From NCBI RefSeq assembly GCF_005222695.1, contig NZ_STGG01000023.1:79235-143234 (forward strand): a stretch of 64,000 bases of DNA, given 5' to 3'. The notes beneath the pieces are model-generated. The model was not told the DNA's origin and did not search any database. It worked only from the letters and a program-made list of their open reading frames with translations. Within the stretch, counting starts at the first letter, position 1. Every line of letters starts with the position of its first letter. A program made the position numbers and the translations under genes. Positions 55,389 to 64,000 of this stretch are shown in pieces. Source of the DNA: Massilia sp. HP4 (lineage in GTDB: Bacteria > Pseudomonadota > Gammaproteobacteria > Burkholderiales > Burkholderiaceae_D).

Positions 55389-56363
55389 ATGAACATAGCA
55401 TCGCTCCCCACCTATGAAGACGTCGCCCAGGCCGCCGAGCGCATCCTGGGTGCGGCTCACCGCACGCCGGTGCTGACCTCGCGTACCGTCAACGAGGAAT
55501 TCGGCGCCGAGGTATTCTTCAAGTGCGAGAACATGCAGCGCATGGGCGCCTTCAAGTTCCGCGGCGGTTATAACGCGCTGTCGAAGTTCAGCCCCGAGCA
55601 GCGCCGCGCCGGCGTCGTCGCTTTCTCGTCCGGCAATCATGCGCAGGCGGTCGCCTTGTCGGCCAGGATCCTGGGCATGCCGGCCACGATCATCATGCCG
55701 CAGGATGCGCCGGCCGCGAAGGTGGCCGCCACGCGCGGCTATGGCGCGACCGTGGTGACGTATGACCGCTATACCGAAGACCGCGAGCAGATCGGCCGCG
55801 AACTCGCCGAGAAGCACGGCCTGACCCTGATCCCGCCGTATGACCACCCTGATGTAATTGCCGGGCAGGGTACGGCGGCCAAGGAGTTGTTCGAGGAAGT
55901 GGGGCCGCTGGACGCCTTCTTCGTGTGCCTGGGCGGCGGCGGCCTGCTGTCCGGCTCCGCGCTGGCCACGCGCGCGCTGTCGCCGGGCTGCATGCTGTAT
56001 GGCGTCGAACCGGAGGCCGGCAACGACGGCCAGCAATCGTTCCGAAAGGGAGAAATCGTCCACATCGACACACCGCGCACGATCGCCGATGGCGCGCAGA
56101 CCCAGCACCTGGGCCAGCTGACCTTCCCGATCATCCAGCGTGACGTCAACGACATCCTGGCCGTGAGCGACGACGAGCTGGTGGCCTGCATGCGCTTCTT
56201 CGCCGAGCGCATGAAGATCGTGGTGGAGCCGACCGGCTGCCTCGGGTTCGCGGCGGCGCGCCGGATGAAGGATCAGCTGAAAGGCAAGAAGGTCGGGGTG
56301 TTGATCAGTGGCGGGAATATCGACCTGGGGCGGTTTGCGAGCTTGATCGGCGATCAAATGTAG
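55389..56363 (+). CDS. PLP-dependent ammonia-lyase (threonine dehydratase/threo-3-hydroxyaspartate type)
   Basis: 324-residue fold-type II PLP enzyme. The PLP Lys is in GAFKFRGGYNA (about Lys56), the substrate/phosphate loops are SSGNHAQ and LGGGGLLSG, and SGGN near the end binds the cofactor ring. The length and absence of a C-terminal ACT domain fit threo-3-hydroxy-L-aspartate ammonia-lyase or a catabolic serine/threonine dehydratase. An operator for the YheO-type regulator stands upstream, and D-amino-acid-linked DauR regulators often control such lyases. Its TAG stop is in the head of a REP-like palindrome. Confidence 0.85.
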   Translation: MNIASLPTYEDVAQAAERILGAAHRTPVLTSRTVNEEFGAEVFFKCENMQRMGAFKFRGGYNALSKFSPEQRRAGVVAFSSGNHAQAVALSARILGMPATIIMPQDAPAAKVAATRGYGATVVTYDRYTEDREQIGRELAEKHGLTLIPPYDHPDVIAGQGTAAKELFEEVGPLDAFFVCLGGGGLLSGSALATRALSPGCMLYGVEPEAGNDGQQSFRKGEIVHIDTPRTIADGAQTQHLGQLTFPIIQRDVNDILAVSDDELVACMRFFAERMKIVVEPTGCLGFAAARRMKDQLKGKKVGVLISGGNIDLGRFASLIGDQM

Positions 56364-56391
56364 GGTCGACGGGTCCTCCCGTCCACCCCAC
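56360..56391. repeat. REP-like palindrome with GTAGGG head
   Basis: GTAGGG head plus an imperfect 14-bp palindrome (TCGACGGG/CCCGTCCA). It supplies the lyase stop codon (56361-56363) and ends before the convergent kinase stop at 56411. Confidence 0.75.
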
Positions 56392-56410
56392 AATCATGGT
56401 TGCAGGTCGA

Positions 56411-57784
56411 TTACGCCGCCAGCGGCAACGCCACCTGCAACAAGAACCCGCCGCTCTCCCGATTACGCACCTCCAGCCCCGCATTGTGCCGGGTCAGTAC
56501 CCGCTCCACGATCGCCAATCCCAGCCCGGCGCCATTGGCCTGGCCGCGCGCGCTGTCCAGCCGCGTGAAGGGTTTCATCAGCTGCGCGATCTGGTCCGGC
56601 GGCACGCCGACGCCGTGGTCGCCGATCTCGATCACCGCGCGCCGGCCGTGGCCGGTGGCCTTCACGCGCAGCACGATGTCGATGTCGGTGCACGAGGTAT
56701 CCGGCGTCCTGCCGTAGCGGCGCGCGTTCTCGATGATATTGTTGATCACGCGCCGCAGGTCGGTAGCATTGCCCATCACGTGCACGCCCGGCATCAGGTC
56801 GGTCTTGACGTGCAGGTCGGGGATGCGGGCCGCCTCGCGGCCGACATCCGACAGCATCTCGGACAGGTTGACGGGCACGAAGGTGGCGGCTTCGGTCGGC
56901 TTGGCATAGTCGAGGAACTGGCCGATGATCGCGTCCATCTGCGCGATGTCCGACTGCATGCCTTCGCGCGCGTCGTTCGACAGGTTGGCCATCTCGACCT
57001 CCAGCCCCATGCGCGCCAGCGGCGTGCGCAAGTCGTGCGAGATGCCGGCCAGGATCACGGCGCGGTCCTTCTCGACCTGCGCCAGGTCTTCCACCATCTG
57101 GTTGAAACTTCGATTGGCCTCGATGATCTCTTGCGAGCCTTTCTCGGGCAGGCGCGCTGGCCGTTCGCCCTTGGCGATGGCGCGCGCGGCCGCCGTCAGG
57201 CGCGCCAGCGGACGGTTGACCAGGCTCGAGATCAGCGCCGCGCCGACCACCGACAGCAGGCCCACGACCGTGGCCCAGCCGAGCCACTGCACGCGCGTGA
57301 GGCCGGCCAGGCGCTCGCGCTCGAGCATCAGCCAGTACTTGTCGTCCTCGATATTGAAGCTGATGTAAAAGCCCGGCACGCCGTTCACGCCGCTCGAGAA
57401 GCGGGTGTCGGGCCCGAGCCGTTCGCGCACGATGGCGGCGATCTCGGGCATCAAGAGATTGTGCGGCGGCGGGTCGACGACGTCGGTGTCTTCGAGCGTG
57501 AAGATGCGGATGCCCTCGTTCGACACCAGTTCGAGCAGCAGTTCGCGCCGCAGGTCGGGCGCCGAGTGGGTCAGGGCGGCCTTGGTAATGGTGACCACCG
57601 ACACCACCAGCTCGGCGGTCTGCTGCACCTGCTTGTCGCGCTGGAAGACGGTGATCATGCCGATCCAGGCGCCCATCGAGACCGCGGTGAGGACCGACAT
57701 CAGGAAGAAGGTGCGCCAGAACAGGCCGCTCTTGAACCAGGCGAAGCGCAGCGCGCGCCGCGCTTGGGCGATAGGCGTGAACAC
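56411..57784 (-). CDS. EnvZ-like sensor histidine kinase
   Basis: 457-residue kinase of the EnvZ group. TM1 at about residues 24-45, periplasmic loop of about 120 residues, TM2 near 168-190, HAMP (PLARLTAAARAIAKGE), H-box GISHDLRTPLARMG (about residue 245), N-box NNIIENARRYG, G1 GDHGVGVP, G2 GAGLGLAIV. The start is GTG 57784, overlapping the regulator stop by one base (TAGTG), so translation is coupled. Typical ligand-independent osmosensor in the family; the actual stimulus is unknown. Confidence 0.92.
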   Translation of the reverse strand: MFTPIAQARRALRFAWFKSGLFWRTFFLMSVLTAVSMGAWIGMITVFQRDKQVQQTAELVVSVVTITKAALTHSAPDLRRELLLELVSNEGIRIFTLEDTDVVDPPPHNLLMPEIAAIVRERLGPDTRFSSGVNGVPGFYISFNIEDDKYWLMLERERLAGLTRVQWLGWATVVGLLSVVGAALISSLVNRPLARLTAAARAIAKGERPARLPEKGSQEIIEANRSFNQMVEDLAQVEKDRAVILAGISHDLRTPLARMGLEVEMANLSNDAREGMQSDIAQMDAIIGQFLDYAKPTEAATFVPVNLSEMLSDVGREAARIPDLHVKTDLMPGVHVMGNATDLRRVINNIIENARRYGRTPDTSCTDIDIVLRVKATGHGRRAVIEIGDHGVGVPPDQIAQLMKPFTRLDSARGQANGAGLGLAIVERVLTRHNAGLEVRNRESGGFLLQVALPLAA

Positions 57785-58551
57785 TAGCGCGGCTGGCCTT
57801 CAGGGATGAACACGTAACCCAGGCCCCACACGGTCTGGATGTACAGCGGGCTCGATGGATCGGGTTCGATCAGCTTGCGCAGGCGCGAGATCTGGACGTC
57901 GAGCGAACGGTCGAACACCTCGTATTCTCGGCCGCGCGCCAGTTCCATCAGCTTTTCGCGCGACAGCGGCTGGCGCGCATGGCGCGCAAAGACTTTCAGC
58001 ACCGAGAATTCGCCGGTGGTCAGCGGCACCGTCTCGCCGTTCTTCTTGAGCGTGCGCGTGCCCAGGTCGAGCACGAAGTCGCCGAACTCGAAGGTCTGCG
58101 GGGTTTCGGATGGCGCGCCCGGGATCTCGTCCGGGCCCTTGCGGCGCAAGACAGCGCCGATGCGGGCCACCAGCTCGCGCGGGTTGAACGGCTTGGGCAG
58201 GTAGTCGTCGGCGCCCATCTCGAGGCCGACGATGCGGTCGACGTCCTCGCCCTTTGCGGTCAGCATGATGATCGGGGTCTGGTCGCCGGCGCCGCGCAGG
58301 CGGCGGCAGATCGACAGGCCGTCTTCGCCGGGCAGCATCAGGTCGAGCACCAGCAGGTCATAGCGTTCGCGCAGCCACAGCTTGTTCATCGCCGGCGCGC
58401 TTTCGGCGGTCACGACCTGGAAGCCCTGTTCGGTCAGGTAACGGCGCAGCAGGTCGCGCAGGCGTACGTCGTCGTCCACGACCATGATCTTGGCGGAGTG
58501 GCCCGAAGCAGCGCCCGTACCCGCATTATTGTTCGAAGTCGATGAAGTCAT
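57784..58551 (-). CDS. ompR: OmpR-like response regulator
   Basis: 255-residue regulator, partner of the overlapping kinase. Receiver with MVVDDD pocket, phospho-Asp in LLVLDLMLPGEDG, Thr in MLTAKG and Lys in LPKPFN; the C-terminal winged helix contains EYEVFDRSLDVQISRLRKLIE and WGLGYVFIPEG, close to OmpR. ATG 58551 gives a short Ser/Asn-rich leader before the receiver; an upstream start at 58632 would add residues encoded by promoter-like DNA. Confidence 0.92.
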   Translation of the reverse strand: MTSSTSNNNAGTGAASGHSAKIMVVDDDVRLRDLLRRYLTEQGFQVVTAESAPAMNKLWLRERYDLLVLDLMLPGEDGLSICRRLRGAGDQTPIIMLTAKGEDVDRIVGLEMGADDYLPKPFNPRELVARIGAVLRRKGPDEIPGAPSETPQTFEFGDFVLDLGTRTLKKNGETVPLTTGEFSVLKVFARHARQPLSREKLMELARGREYEVFDRSLDVQISRLRKLIEPDPSSPLYIQTVWGLGYVFIPEGQPR

Positions 58552-58751
58552 AGAACTGTCCAGAATTGTCAGATGAATGTCGCTATGGTAACTTCTTATG
58601 GATGGCGAGGCAGCACGACTCAGCTCAGCCATTACAATGTGTTACAAACTTTACCCAATAAGCCTTACTCCGCTTTCGGTATGCACCTACACTGGCGTCA
58701 AGTGATCAACACAGCTTATCCGTTTATCAGGCAACGCGGAAGAGGAACACC

Positions 58752-59135
58752 ATGAACCACGCGCACATCGACAAACCAGCAGCATCCGGCGCCGCTCGCG
58801 GCAGCCGGCTCGCCCGGCTTGCGCGCCTTGGTGTTTTCGCCTGCGTGCTGGCAGGCACCGGAGCCGGCGCACTGGCGCAGAACCAGGACCGCAATTCCCG
58901 CAGCGACGAGGCCGCGCAGATGCGTGACCGTTACCAGATGCAGGCCCAGCAAGAGCAGCGCCAGGATCCGCGCGTCTACGAGATGCGCGACCAGGATCGG
59001 CGGGCGATGGAGGTCCAGTCCGACGCGGCGCGCGACGAGCGTCGCCGCGGCCGGCTATCGCCTGACGAACGGCGCGACCTGCGCCGCCAGATCAAGGAAG
59101 GGGCGGACCTCTATCCGAACACCCGCCGCCGCTAG
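58752..59135 (+). CDS. Small secreted Gln/Arg-rich protein
   Basis: 127-residue protein. A signal peptide (ARLGVFACVLAGTGAGALA) is followed by a charged, Gln/Arg-rich helical mature part (about 85 residues). RRGRLSPDERRDLRRQIKEGADLYP is a repeated pattern seen in small periplasmic hypothetical proteins of the group. AAGAGGAAC precedes ATG. Function unknown. A hairpin terminator follows 20 bases after the stop. Confidence 0.7.
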   Translation: MNHAHIDKPAASGAARGSRLARLARLGVFACVLAGTGAGALAQNQDRNSRSDEAAQMRDRYQMQAQQEQRQDPRVYEMRDQDRRAMEVQSDAARDERRRGRLSPDERRDLRRQIKEGADLYPNTRRR

Positions 59136-59156
59136 AAACGCGGCCAGCAATGTAAA

Positions 59157-59185
59157 ACAACGGCGCCGATGGCGCCGTTGTCGTT
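59157..59185 (+). terminator. Hairpin terminator of the small secreted protein gene
   Basis: A perfect 11-bp stem (59157-59167 with 59171-59181) and 3-base loop, followed by CGTTTC. The short T-run makes it a moderate call. Confidence 0.6.
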
Positions 59186-59413
59186 TCTGGAATTTGACAT
59201 TTCACAAGCGGCATACCGGGCGTATCCAATGCGTTTTTACCGGATTCTCTCAAAATTCCACCTCCTGGCAATGGTGTCGAGCGCGCCACAAATTTTCTTT
59301 CTAGAAATCTTGTTGCCATATGTTTATTTAGATTGCGCAACATGCTATGTTTACGTCCACCTTACTGTTGGGAAGTATTAGCCGCCCAATATTTTGCTGA
59401 CTGGAGCGTGAAC

Positions 59414-61327
59414 GTGTCCGACCTTGCCCTACCACCAGAAGCAGTGCCTGCCGAGGCTGCCGCAGTCCGTTTCAGCTCAAGCGGACCGGAACATTGCATC
59501 GCCAGGCGCGACAACGGCATCTATGCCGACCCCGAGGTGCTCGGCACCACGCTGGTGGCGGCGGTCGACGGCATCCTGCGCTCGAACCATTATCTTGCCG
59601 GCCTCGATTATCCGGTCCTGATCAAGGCCCTGTATGGCCACGGCCCCGAGCTGCCGCGCGATGCGGCCGGCCGCGTGTCGGTGCGCATTGCCGACGACAT
59701 CCTGCCGTTCGCGCCAGAGCGCCAGGCGCTGTACCGCTCGGTCAAGATCGCCGATGGCCAGGCCGAATACTATTTCGAGCCCGTGTTCGAGCGCGACGAG
59801 GCGGGCCAAGAGCGCCAGACCCGCCTCGACGCCGACGAATTCGTCGCCGACATGTGGATCAAGGGCATCCGCTTCGGGGCCGAGGTCGACGCCATCCGGC
59901 GCCATATCGAGGCCGGCGCCGCCGGCCGCTACGTGGTGGCGCGGCGGCTCGAACCGCGCCATGGCGACGATGCGCGCGTAGAGGAAGTCACGAGCGAGCT
60001 GCATCGCAGCGATGCGCCGCGCCAGCTCGCCAACGGCAAGCTCGACCTGATGAGCTTCCAGAACCGCTTCCCGCAGGTCGCCGCCGGCACCCGCCTGCTG
60101 CGCAAGGTGCCGCGTACCAGCGGCAGCCCCGGCTTCGACCTGAACGGCATCCCGATCGCCCCCGAGATGGCGAAGGACCTCGACCTGTCCACCTATGTGG
60201 CCGAGGGCACGGCGGTCGACCTGGCGCCGGAAGGCGAATTCCTGGTCGCGCGCCAGGATGGCTTCCTGAACGTCGACCCCAAGAGCAGCCGCATCGCCAT
60301 CACCGACAAGATCGTCAGCCGCGACGGCGTCAGCGCCAGGACCACCGGCAACCTGCACCTGTCGGGCGACTACGAAGAATTCGGCGAGGTGCAGGAGCAG
60401 CGCATCATCGAAGGCGAGAGCGTCACCGTGCATGGCGACGTGTATGGCCACCTGGTCTCGCGCGGCGGCGCCATCCTCCTGCACCGCAACCTGGTTGGCG
60501 GCAGCGCGCGCAACCAGGATGGCGGGGTGCGGGTGCTGGGCGTCGCTTCACAGGCGACGATCCAGGCACCTAAAGGAGAAATCCAGCTGGGCCGCGCCGA
60601 GAACTGCGTGATCTCGGGCGCGCGCATCAAGATCGAAACGGCGATCAACTGCGAGATCATCGGCGACGAGGTCGAGGTGGCGCATGCCGAGGGCAGCGCC
60701 ATCGCCGGGCGGCGCGTGTCGATCGGCAGCGCGGCGCCGTGGAAGCAGGGCGAGATGCTGGTCTGGCTGCTGCGTCCGGACTGTGCGCGCATCGATGCGG
60801 CGATGGCGCAGGTGCGCGAACGGGTGGACCAGTTCGTCCAGCTGGCGGTGCGCCACCGCGGCGCGATGGAAGCGCTGACCGGCCAGCCCGACATGCGCAA
60901 ATACCTGATGATCGCGCCGCGCCTGCGCAAGGGCGAACTGGTGCTGACGGCGGAACAGGAGCCGCAGTTCAAGCGCCTGGCGGCGAGCGTGGCGCCGGCG
61001 CTCAAGGAACTGGCCGGCTTGTCGCAACAGGCCAAGTCGCTCGACGGCGAGCGCCAGGCCGGGATGGCGCTGCTGGGCCGCCTGTCGGCGCAGCGCTTCG
61101 AGCGCGTCGGCGCGGCCGGGGTTGCACTCGGGCTGCTGGCCGGCGACGTACAGGTGCTGGCGCTGCCCTACGAGCCGGATCACGGCTGCGCCTGGGACAT
61201 GGCGGCGCGCGAGATCAAGCTGCGCCTGCGCGATACCAAGGGCGCCGAGGTGCTGTACGCGGGCAGCGAAGGCGCTTGGTCGTGGGACACGACGACCGCT
61301 GCCGAGGCGGCGCCGGCGCCGTCCTGA
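59414..61327 (+). CDS. FapA family protein (DUF342)
   Basis: 637-residue FapA-type cytoplasmic protein (flagellar assembly protein A, a polymerising beta-helix protein of unclear function). The N-terminal part is followed by DUF342 repeats (IPIAPEMAKDL, GEFLVARQDGFLNVDPKSSR, VHGDVYGHLVSRGG) and a C-terminal helical tail. GTG 59414 is chosen because GGAG lies seven bases before it; GTG 59408 sits one base after the same site. No flagellar genes are near. Confidence 0.85.
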   Translation: MSDLALPPEAVPAEAAAVRFSSSGPEHCIARRDNGIYADPEVLGTTLVAAVDGILRSNHYLAGLDYPVLIKALYGHGPELPRDAAGRVSVRIADDILPFAPERQALYRSVKIADGQAEYYFEPVFERDEAGQERQTRLDADEFVADMWIKGIRFGAEVDAIRRHIEAGAAGRYVVARRLEPRHGDDARVEEVTSELHRSDAPRQLANGKLDLMSFQNRFPQVAAGTRLLRKVPRTSGSPGFDLNGIPIAPEMAKDLDLSTYVAEGTAVDLAPEGEFLVARQDGFLNVDPKSSRIAITDKIVSRDGVSARTTGNLHLSGDYEEFGEVQEQRIIEGESVTVHGDVYGHLVSRGGAILLHRNLVGGSARNQDGGVRVLGVASQATIQAPKGEIQLGRAENCVISGARIKIETAINCEIIGDEVEVAHAEGSAIAGRRVSIGSAAPWKQGEMLVWLLRPDCARIDAAMAQVRERVDQFVQLAVRHRGAMEALTGQPDMRKYLMIAPRLRKGELVLTAEQEPQFKRLAASVAPALKELAGLSQQAKSLDGERQAGMALLGRLSAQRFERVGAAGVALGLLAGDVQVLALPYEPDHGCAWDMAAREIKLRLRDTKGAEVLYAGSEGAWSWDTTTAAEAAPAPS

Positions 61328-61432
61328 AGTGACCGGCGTCATGTGGCGGGGCCAAGGCTGGAGTTGACTGCAGTCAACATCGTCTGTGAGGGCCGGGCAT
61401 ACGATGGTGATCGCACCCATAAAGGATCCACC

Positions 61433-61927
61433 ATGGTCACCTCCAGCGTTCCCCGCTTTCCGGCGCCGCGGCATGCCGCTCCCAAGGCGTACCTCAGCTT
61501 CACGCTCGACGGGCAGGAGTATGGGCTCGATTGCGCGCGGGTGCAGGAATTGAGGCTGCTCGGCTCGCTCGAGCGTTTCGCGGCCGACGGCGAGATCATC
61601 GGCGGCGTGGCGCTGTCGCACGGAGTGATCATGCCGGTGGTCGACATGCGCGCGGGCGGCGCGCCTGGCGTGCGCGCCGGGCAGGGCCGGTCGGCGCCGG
61701 ACACCGACGTGATCATCCTGCGCCTGTCGAGCGGGATCGTGGGGATGGTGGTGGAGGGCGTGACCGGCATCGTGCATGTGCGCGCCGAGGCCGTGCAGCC
61801 CTTGCCGGGCGGGCCGGATGCGGGCTACCTGATCGGCATGGCCCGCGTCGATGGAAGGCGCGTCGTGTTGATCGACATCGATCGCCTGATGTCGTTCTCG
61901 CCCAGGCGGCCCCTGCGGGCCGCCTGA
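61433..61927 (+). CDS. CheW-domain chemotaxis scaffold protein
   Basis: 164-residue stand-alone CheW coupling domain with YLSFTLDGQEYGLDCARVQEL at the start and MARVDGRRVVLIDIDRLM at the end. It joins receptors to CheA kinase. AGGA lies seven bases before ATG 61433. No receptors or kinases are in this window, so its array is elsewhere. It probably has a promoter of its own after FapA. A few residues (for example the Gly-rich RAGGAPGVRAGQGR loop) differ from CheW. Confidence 0.88.
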   Translation: MVTSSVPRFPAPRHAAPKAYLSFTLDGQEYGLDCARVQELRLLGSLERFAADGEIIGGVALSHGVIMPVVDMRAGGAPGVRAGQGRSAPDTDVIILRLSSGIVGMVVEGVTGIVHVRAEAVQPLPGGPDAGYLIGMARVDGRRVVLIDIDRLMSFSPRRPLRAA

Positions 61928-61929
61928 GC

Positions 61930-63942
61930 TTACGCCGTCAATGCCTCCAACTGCTCCTGGACTTCCAGCCACTCCATCTCGAGCGCTTCCAGGTCGCGCA
62001 CCGCGAACGCCTGGTCGGCCACCAGCGTCTTGAGGCGCTCCTTGCTGGCCGCCTCGTAGATCGCCGGATCGAGCAGTTCGGCGTCGATCGCCGCCTTCTT
62101 GGTGTTCAATTTGGCCATCTGTTCGTCCAGCCGCTTGACGCGGTTTTCCAGCGGCTTGCGCTGGGCGGCCAAACGCTGGCGCTCTTCGGCATCCAGGCGC
62201 TTCTGTTCCTTGCGCTCGGCCGGCGAGGCTGTCGGGACCGGGACCGGTACCGGAGCGCTGGCTTTCGCGGCCGGCTGCGCCGCCCTGGCTTGCGCCGCGG
62301 CGCCGGGCAGGGCGTCGCCACCCTTGCCCAGCTTGGTCTTGAACAGCCAATCCTTGTAGTCGTCCAGGTCGCCGTCGAAAGGCTGCAGTTTGCCGTCGGC
62401 CACGATGATGAACTGGTCGGTGGTGGCGCGCAGCAGGTGGCGATCGTGCGAGACCACGACCAGCGTGCCTTCGAACTGCGCCAGTGCCATCGTCAGCGCC
62501 TCGCGCGTTTCCAGGTCCAGGTGGTTGGTCGGTTCATCGAGCAGCAGCAGGTTCGGGCGCTGCCAGACGATCAGGGCCAGCGCCAGGCGCGCCTTTTCGC
62601 CGCCCGAGAACGGCTTGATCGGGCTGGTCACCATCTCGCCCGGGAAGTTGAAGCTGCCCAGGAAGTTGCGCAGCTCCTGCTCGCGCACCGTCGGCGCGAT
62701 CTTGGCCAGGTGCCACAGCGGCGACTCGTCATGGCGCAGCATCTCGACCTGGTGCTGGGCGAAGTAGCCGATCGACAGGCCCTTGCCGATGGTCGCTTCA
62801 CCGGTCAGCGGCTTGAGTTCGCCCGCCACGGTCTTGATCAGGGTCGACTTGCCGGCGCCGTTCACGCCCAACAGGCCAATGCGCTGGCCGATCGTGAGCG
62901 AGAAATCGATGTGGTTGACAATGGTCTTGGCGCCGACCTTGTCGCCGTGCTCGTCGAGCAGCGGATAGCCGGCGTCGACGCCGTCGAGCACCAGCAGTGG
63001 GTTCGGTGCGGCCAGCGGTTCGCGGAACTCGAACGAGAATTCGGCGGCGGCGCGCAGCGGCGCCAGTTCTTCCATCTTCGACAGGGCCTTGATCCGGCTC
63101 TGGGCCTGGCGCGCCTTGGTGGCCTGCGCCTTGAAGCGGTTGATGAACGATTCGAGGTGGGCGCGCTGGCGGTTCTGCTTTTCGATGGCCGAGGCCTGCA
63201 GCACCAGCTGGGCGGCGCGCTGGCGCTCGAAGCTCGAATAGTTGCCGCCGTAGCGTTTCAGCTTGCGGTCGTCGATGTGCACGATCACGTTGACGATCTC
63301 GTCGAGGAAGTCGCGGTCGTGGGAGATGATGATCAGGGTGCCCGGATAGCGCTTGAGCCAATCCTCGAGCCAGATGATGGCGTCCAGGTCCAGGTGGTTG
63401 GTCGGTTCATCGAGCAGCAGCAGGTCGGAAGGGCACATCAGCGCCTGCGCCAGGTTCAGGCGCATGCGCCAGCCGCCCGAGAAGCTGGCCACCGGCTGGT
63501 TCATCTGCTCCAGCGAAAAGCCCAGGCCCAGCAGCAGCTGTTCGCCGCGCGACTGCACCGTGTAGGCGTCGGCGTCGGCCAGCATCCCGTGCAGTTCGCC
63601 CAGGCGCATGCCGTGGGCGTCGACATCCGGGTGCGATTCCAGTTCCTCGAGCTCGGCCTGGAGCTTGCGCAGGCCGACGTCGCCGTCGATCGCGTAGTCG
63701 AGCGCCGCGCGGTCGAGCGGCGGGGTCTCTTGCGCCACATAGGCCATGCGCCATTTGGCGGGGAAATCGATCTGCCCCTGGTCAGGATGCAGCTCGTTGC
63801 GCAGCAGGCCGAACAGGCTCGATTTGCCGGCGCCGTTGGCGCCGATCAGGCCGATCTTGTCGCCCGGGTTGAGGGTCAGGTCGGCGTCGACGAGCAGCGG
63901 CTTGGTGCCGCGCATCAGGCTGACGTTCTGGATTCGGATCAT
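61930..63942 (-). CDS. yheS: ABC-F family ATPase, YheS-like
   Basis: 670-residue soluble protein of the ABC-F translation-factor class, without membrane helices. Two ABC domains each show Walker A (GANGAGKSS and GVNGAGKST), signature (FSGGWRMRL and FSGGEKARL) and Walker B with the ABC-F LLLLDEPTNHLD motif. The linker between the domains (NRQRAHLESFINRFKAQATK) and a C-terminal coiled coil (RKPLENRVKRLDEQMAKLNTKKAA) are present. ATG 63942 starts at the first domain. The gene is convergent with cheW and near a palindrome at 63970. Confidence 0.93.
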   Translation of the reverse strand: MIRIQNVSLMRGTKPLLVDADLTLNPGDKIGLIGANGAGKSSLFGLLRNELHPDQGQIDFPAKWRMAYVAQETPPLDRAALDYAIDGDVGLRKLQAELEELESHPDVDAHGMRLGELHGMLADADAYTVQSRGEQLLLGLGFSLEQMNQPVASFSGGWRMRLNLAQALMCPSDLLLLDEPTNHLDLDAIIWLEDWLKRYPGTLIIISHDRDFLDEIVNVIVHIDDRKLKRYGGNYSSFERQRAAQLVLQASAIEKQNRQRAHLESFINRFKAQATKARQAQSRIKALSKMEELAPLRAAAEFSFEFREPLAAPNPLLVLDGVDAGYPLLDEHGDKVGAKTIVNHIDFSLTIGQRIGLLGVNGAGKSTLIKTVAGELKPLTGEATIGKGLSIGYFAQHQVEMLRHDESPLWHLAKIAPTVREQELRNFLGSFNFPGEMVTSPIKPFSGGEKARLALALIVWQRPNLLLLDEPTNHLDLETREALTMALAQFEGTLVVVSHDRHLLRATTDQFIIVADGKLQPFDGDLDDYKDWLFKTKLGKGGDALPGAAAQARAAQPAAKASAPVPVPVPTASPAERKEQKRLDAEERQRLAAQRKPLENRVKRLDEQMAKLNTKKAAIDAELLDPAIYEAASKERLKTLVADQAFAVRDLEALEMEWLEVQEQLEALTA

Positions 63943-63969
63943 GGTGGGGCGCTGGATTGGGATGACAAA

Positions 63970-63999
63970 GTGGGGTGGACGGCTTGCCGTCCACCCCAC
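63970..63999. repeat. Perfect palindrome, GTGGGG-headed variant of the REP-like family
   Basis: 14-bp perfect arms with a 2-base loop, reaching the right edge of the window. Related in sequence to the GTAGGG-headed elements at 33239 and 56360. Confidence 0.8.
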
Positions 64000-64000
64000 G

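Overview
The window is high-GC DNA (except one AT-richer patch) that looks like a chromosomal segment of a betaproteobacterium of the Oxalobacteraceae (Massilia/Telluria-like). This is inferred from codon use, the abundance of TonB-dependent receptors, HDOD and c-di-GMP proteins, and an MdtABC-NodT efflux operon. No rRNA, tRNA, CRISPR array or intact insertion sequence was recognised.

Layout. 1-11.2 kb: 3' part of sppA with a clean terminator, then a four-gene RND efflux operon (adaptor, two permeases, NodT outer membrane channel). 11.3-19.7 kb: two HDOD paralogues bracket a diguanylate cyclase, an S46 exopeptidase, a PnuC/NadR-kinase nicotinamide riboside salvage pair, and a HemS-type haem protein that unusually carries a signal peptide and lies behind tandem Fur boxes. 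20.0-25.7 kb: an orphan type VI secretion island (VgrG, effector, candidate immunity gene, reverse-strand PAAR). The effector's C-terminal domain matches the ADP-ribosyl cyclase/CD38 motif set but is separated from its N-terminal part by a one-base frameshift in a T-tract. 25.9-35.8 kb: a TonB receptor behind a TPP riboswitch, a VirK/DUF535 protein, a GST, a LysR/MFS/DkgB cluster and another TonB receptor. 36.0-39.0 kb: a haloacetate-dehalogenase-like hydrolase and a QseBC/TctDE-type two-component system. 39.1-45.5 kb: a maltodextrin locus (TonB receptor, GH13, GH97). 45.6-51.9 kb: an Fsr-type efflux pump, a PhzF protein, a FeeM-like N-acyl amino acid synthase and a GGDEF-EAL membrane protein. 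52.4-56.4 kb: a YheO/DauR-type regulator, a D-2-hydroxyacid dehydrogenase, two tandem paralogous membrane proteins and a PLP ammonia-lyase, tied together by a shared TTGGATA-N3-TRTCCAA operator. 56.4-64 kb: an EnvZ/OmpR-type system, a small secreted protein, FapA, CheW and an ABC-F ATPase.

A dispersed palindrome family with a GTAGGG head lies at several gene ends; in three cases the stop codon of the upstream gene is inside the element. The most notable items are the frameshifted NADase-like T6SS effector, the TPP-riboswitch TonB receptor, the exported HemS-like protein, and the operator linking the regulator to the ammonia-lyase.
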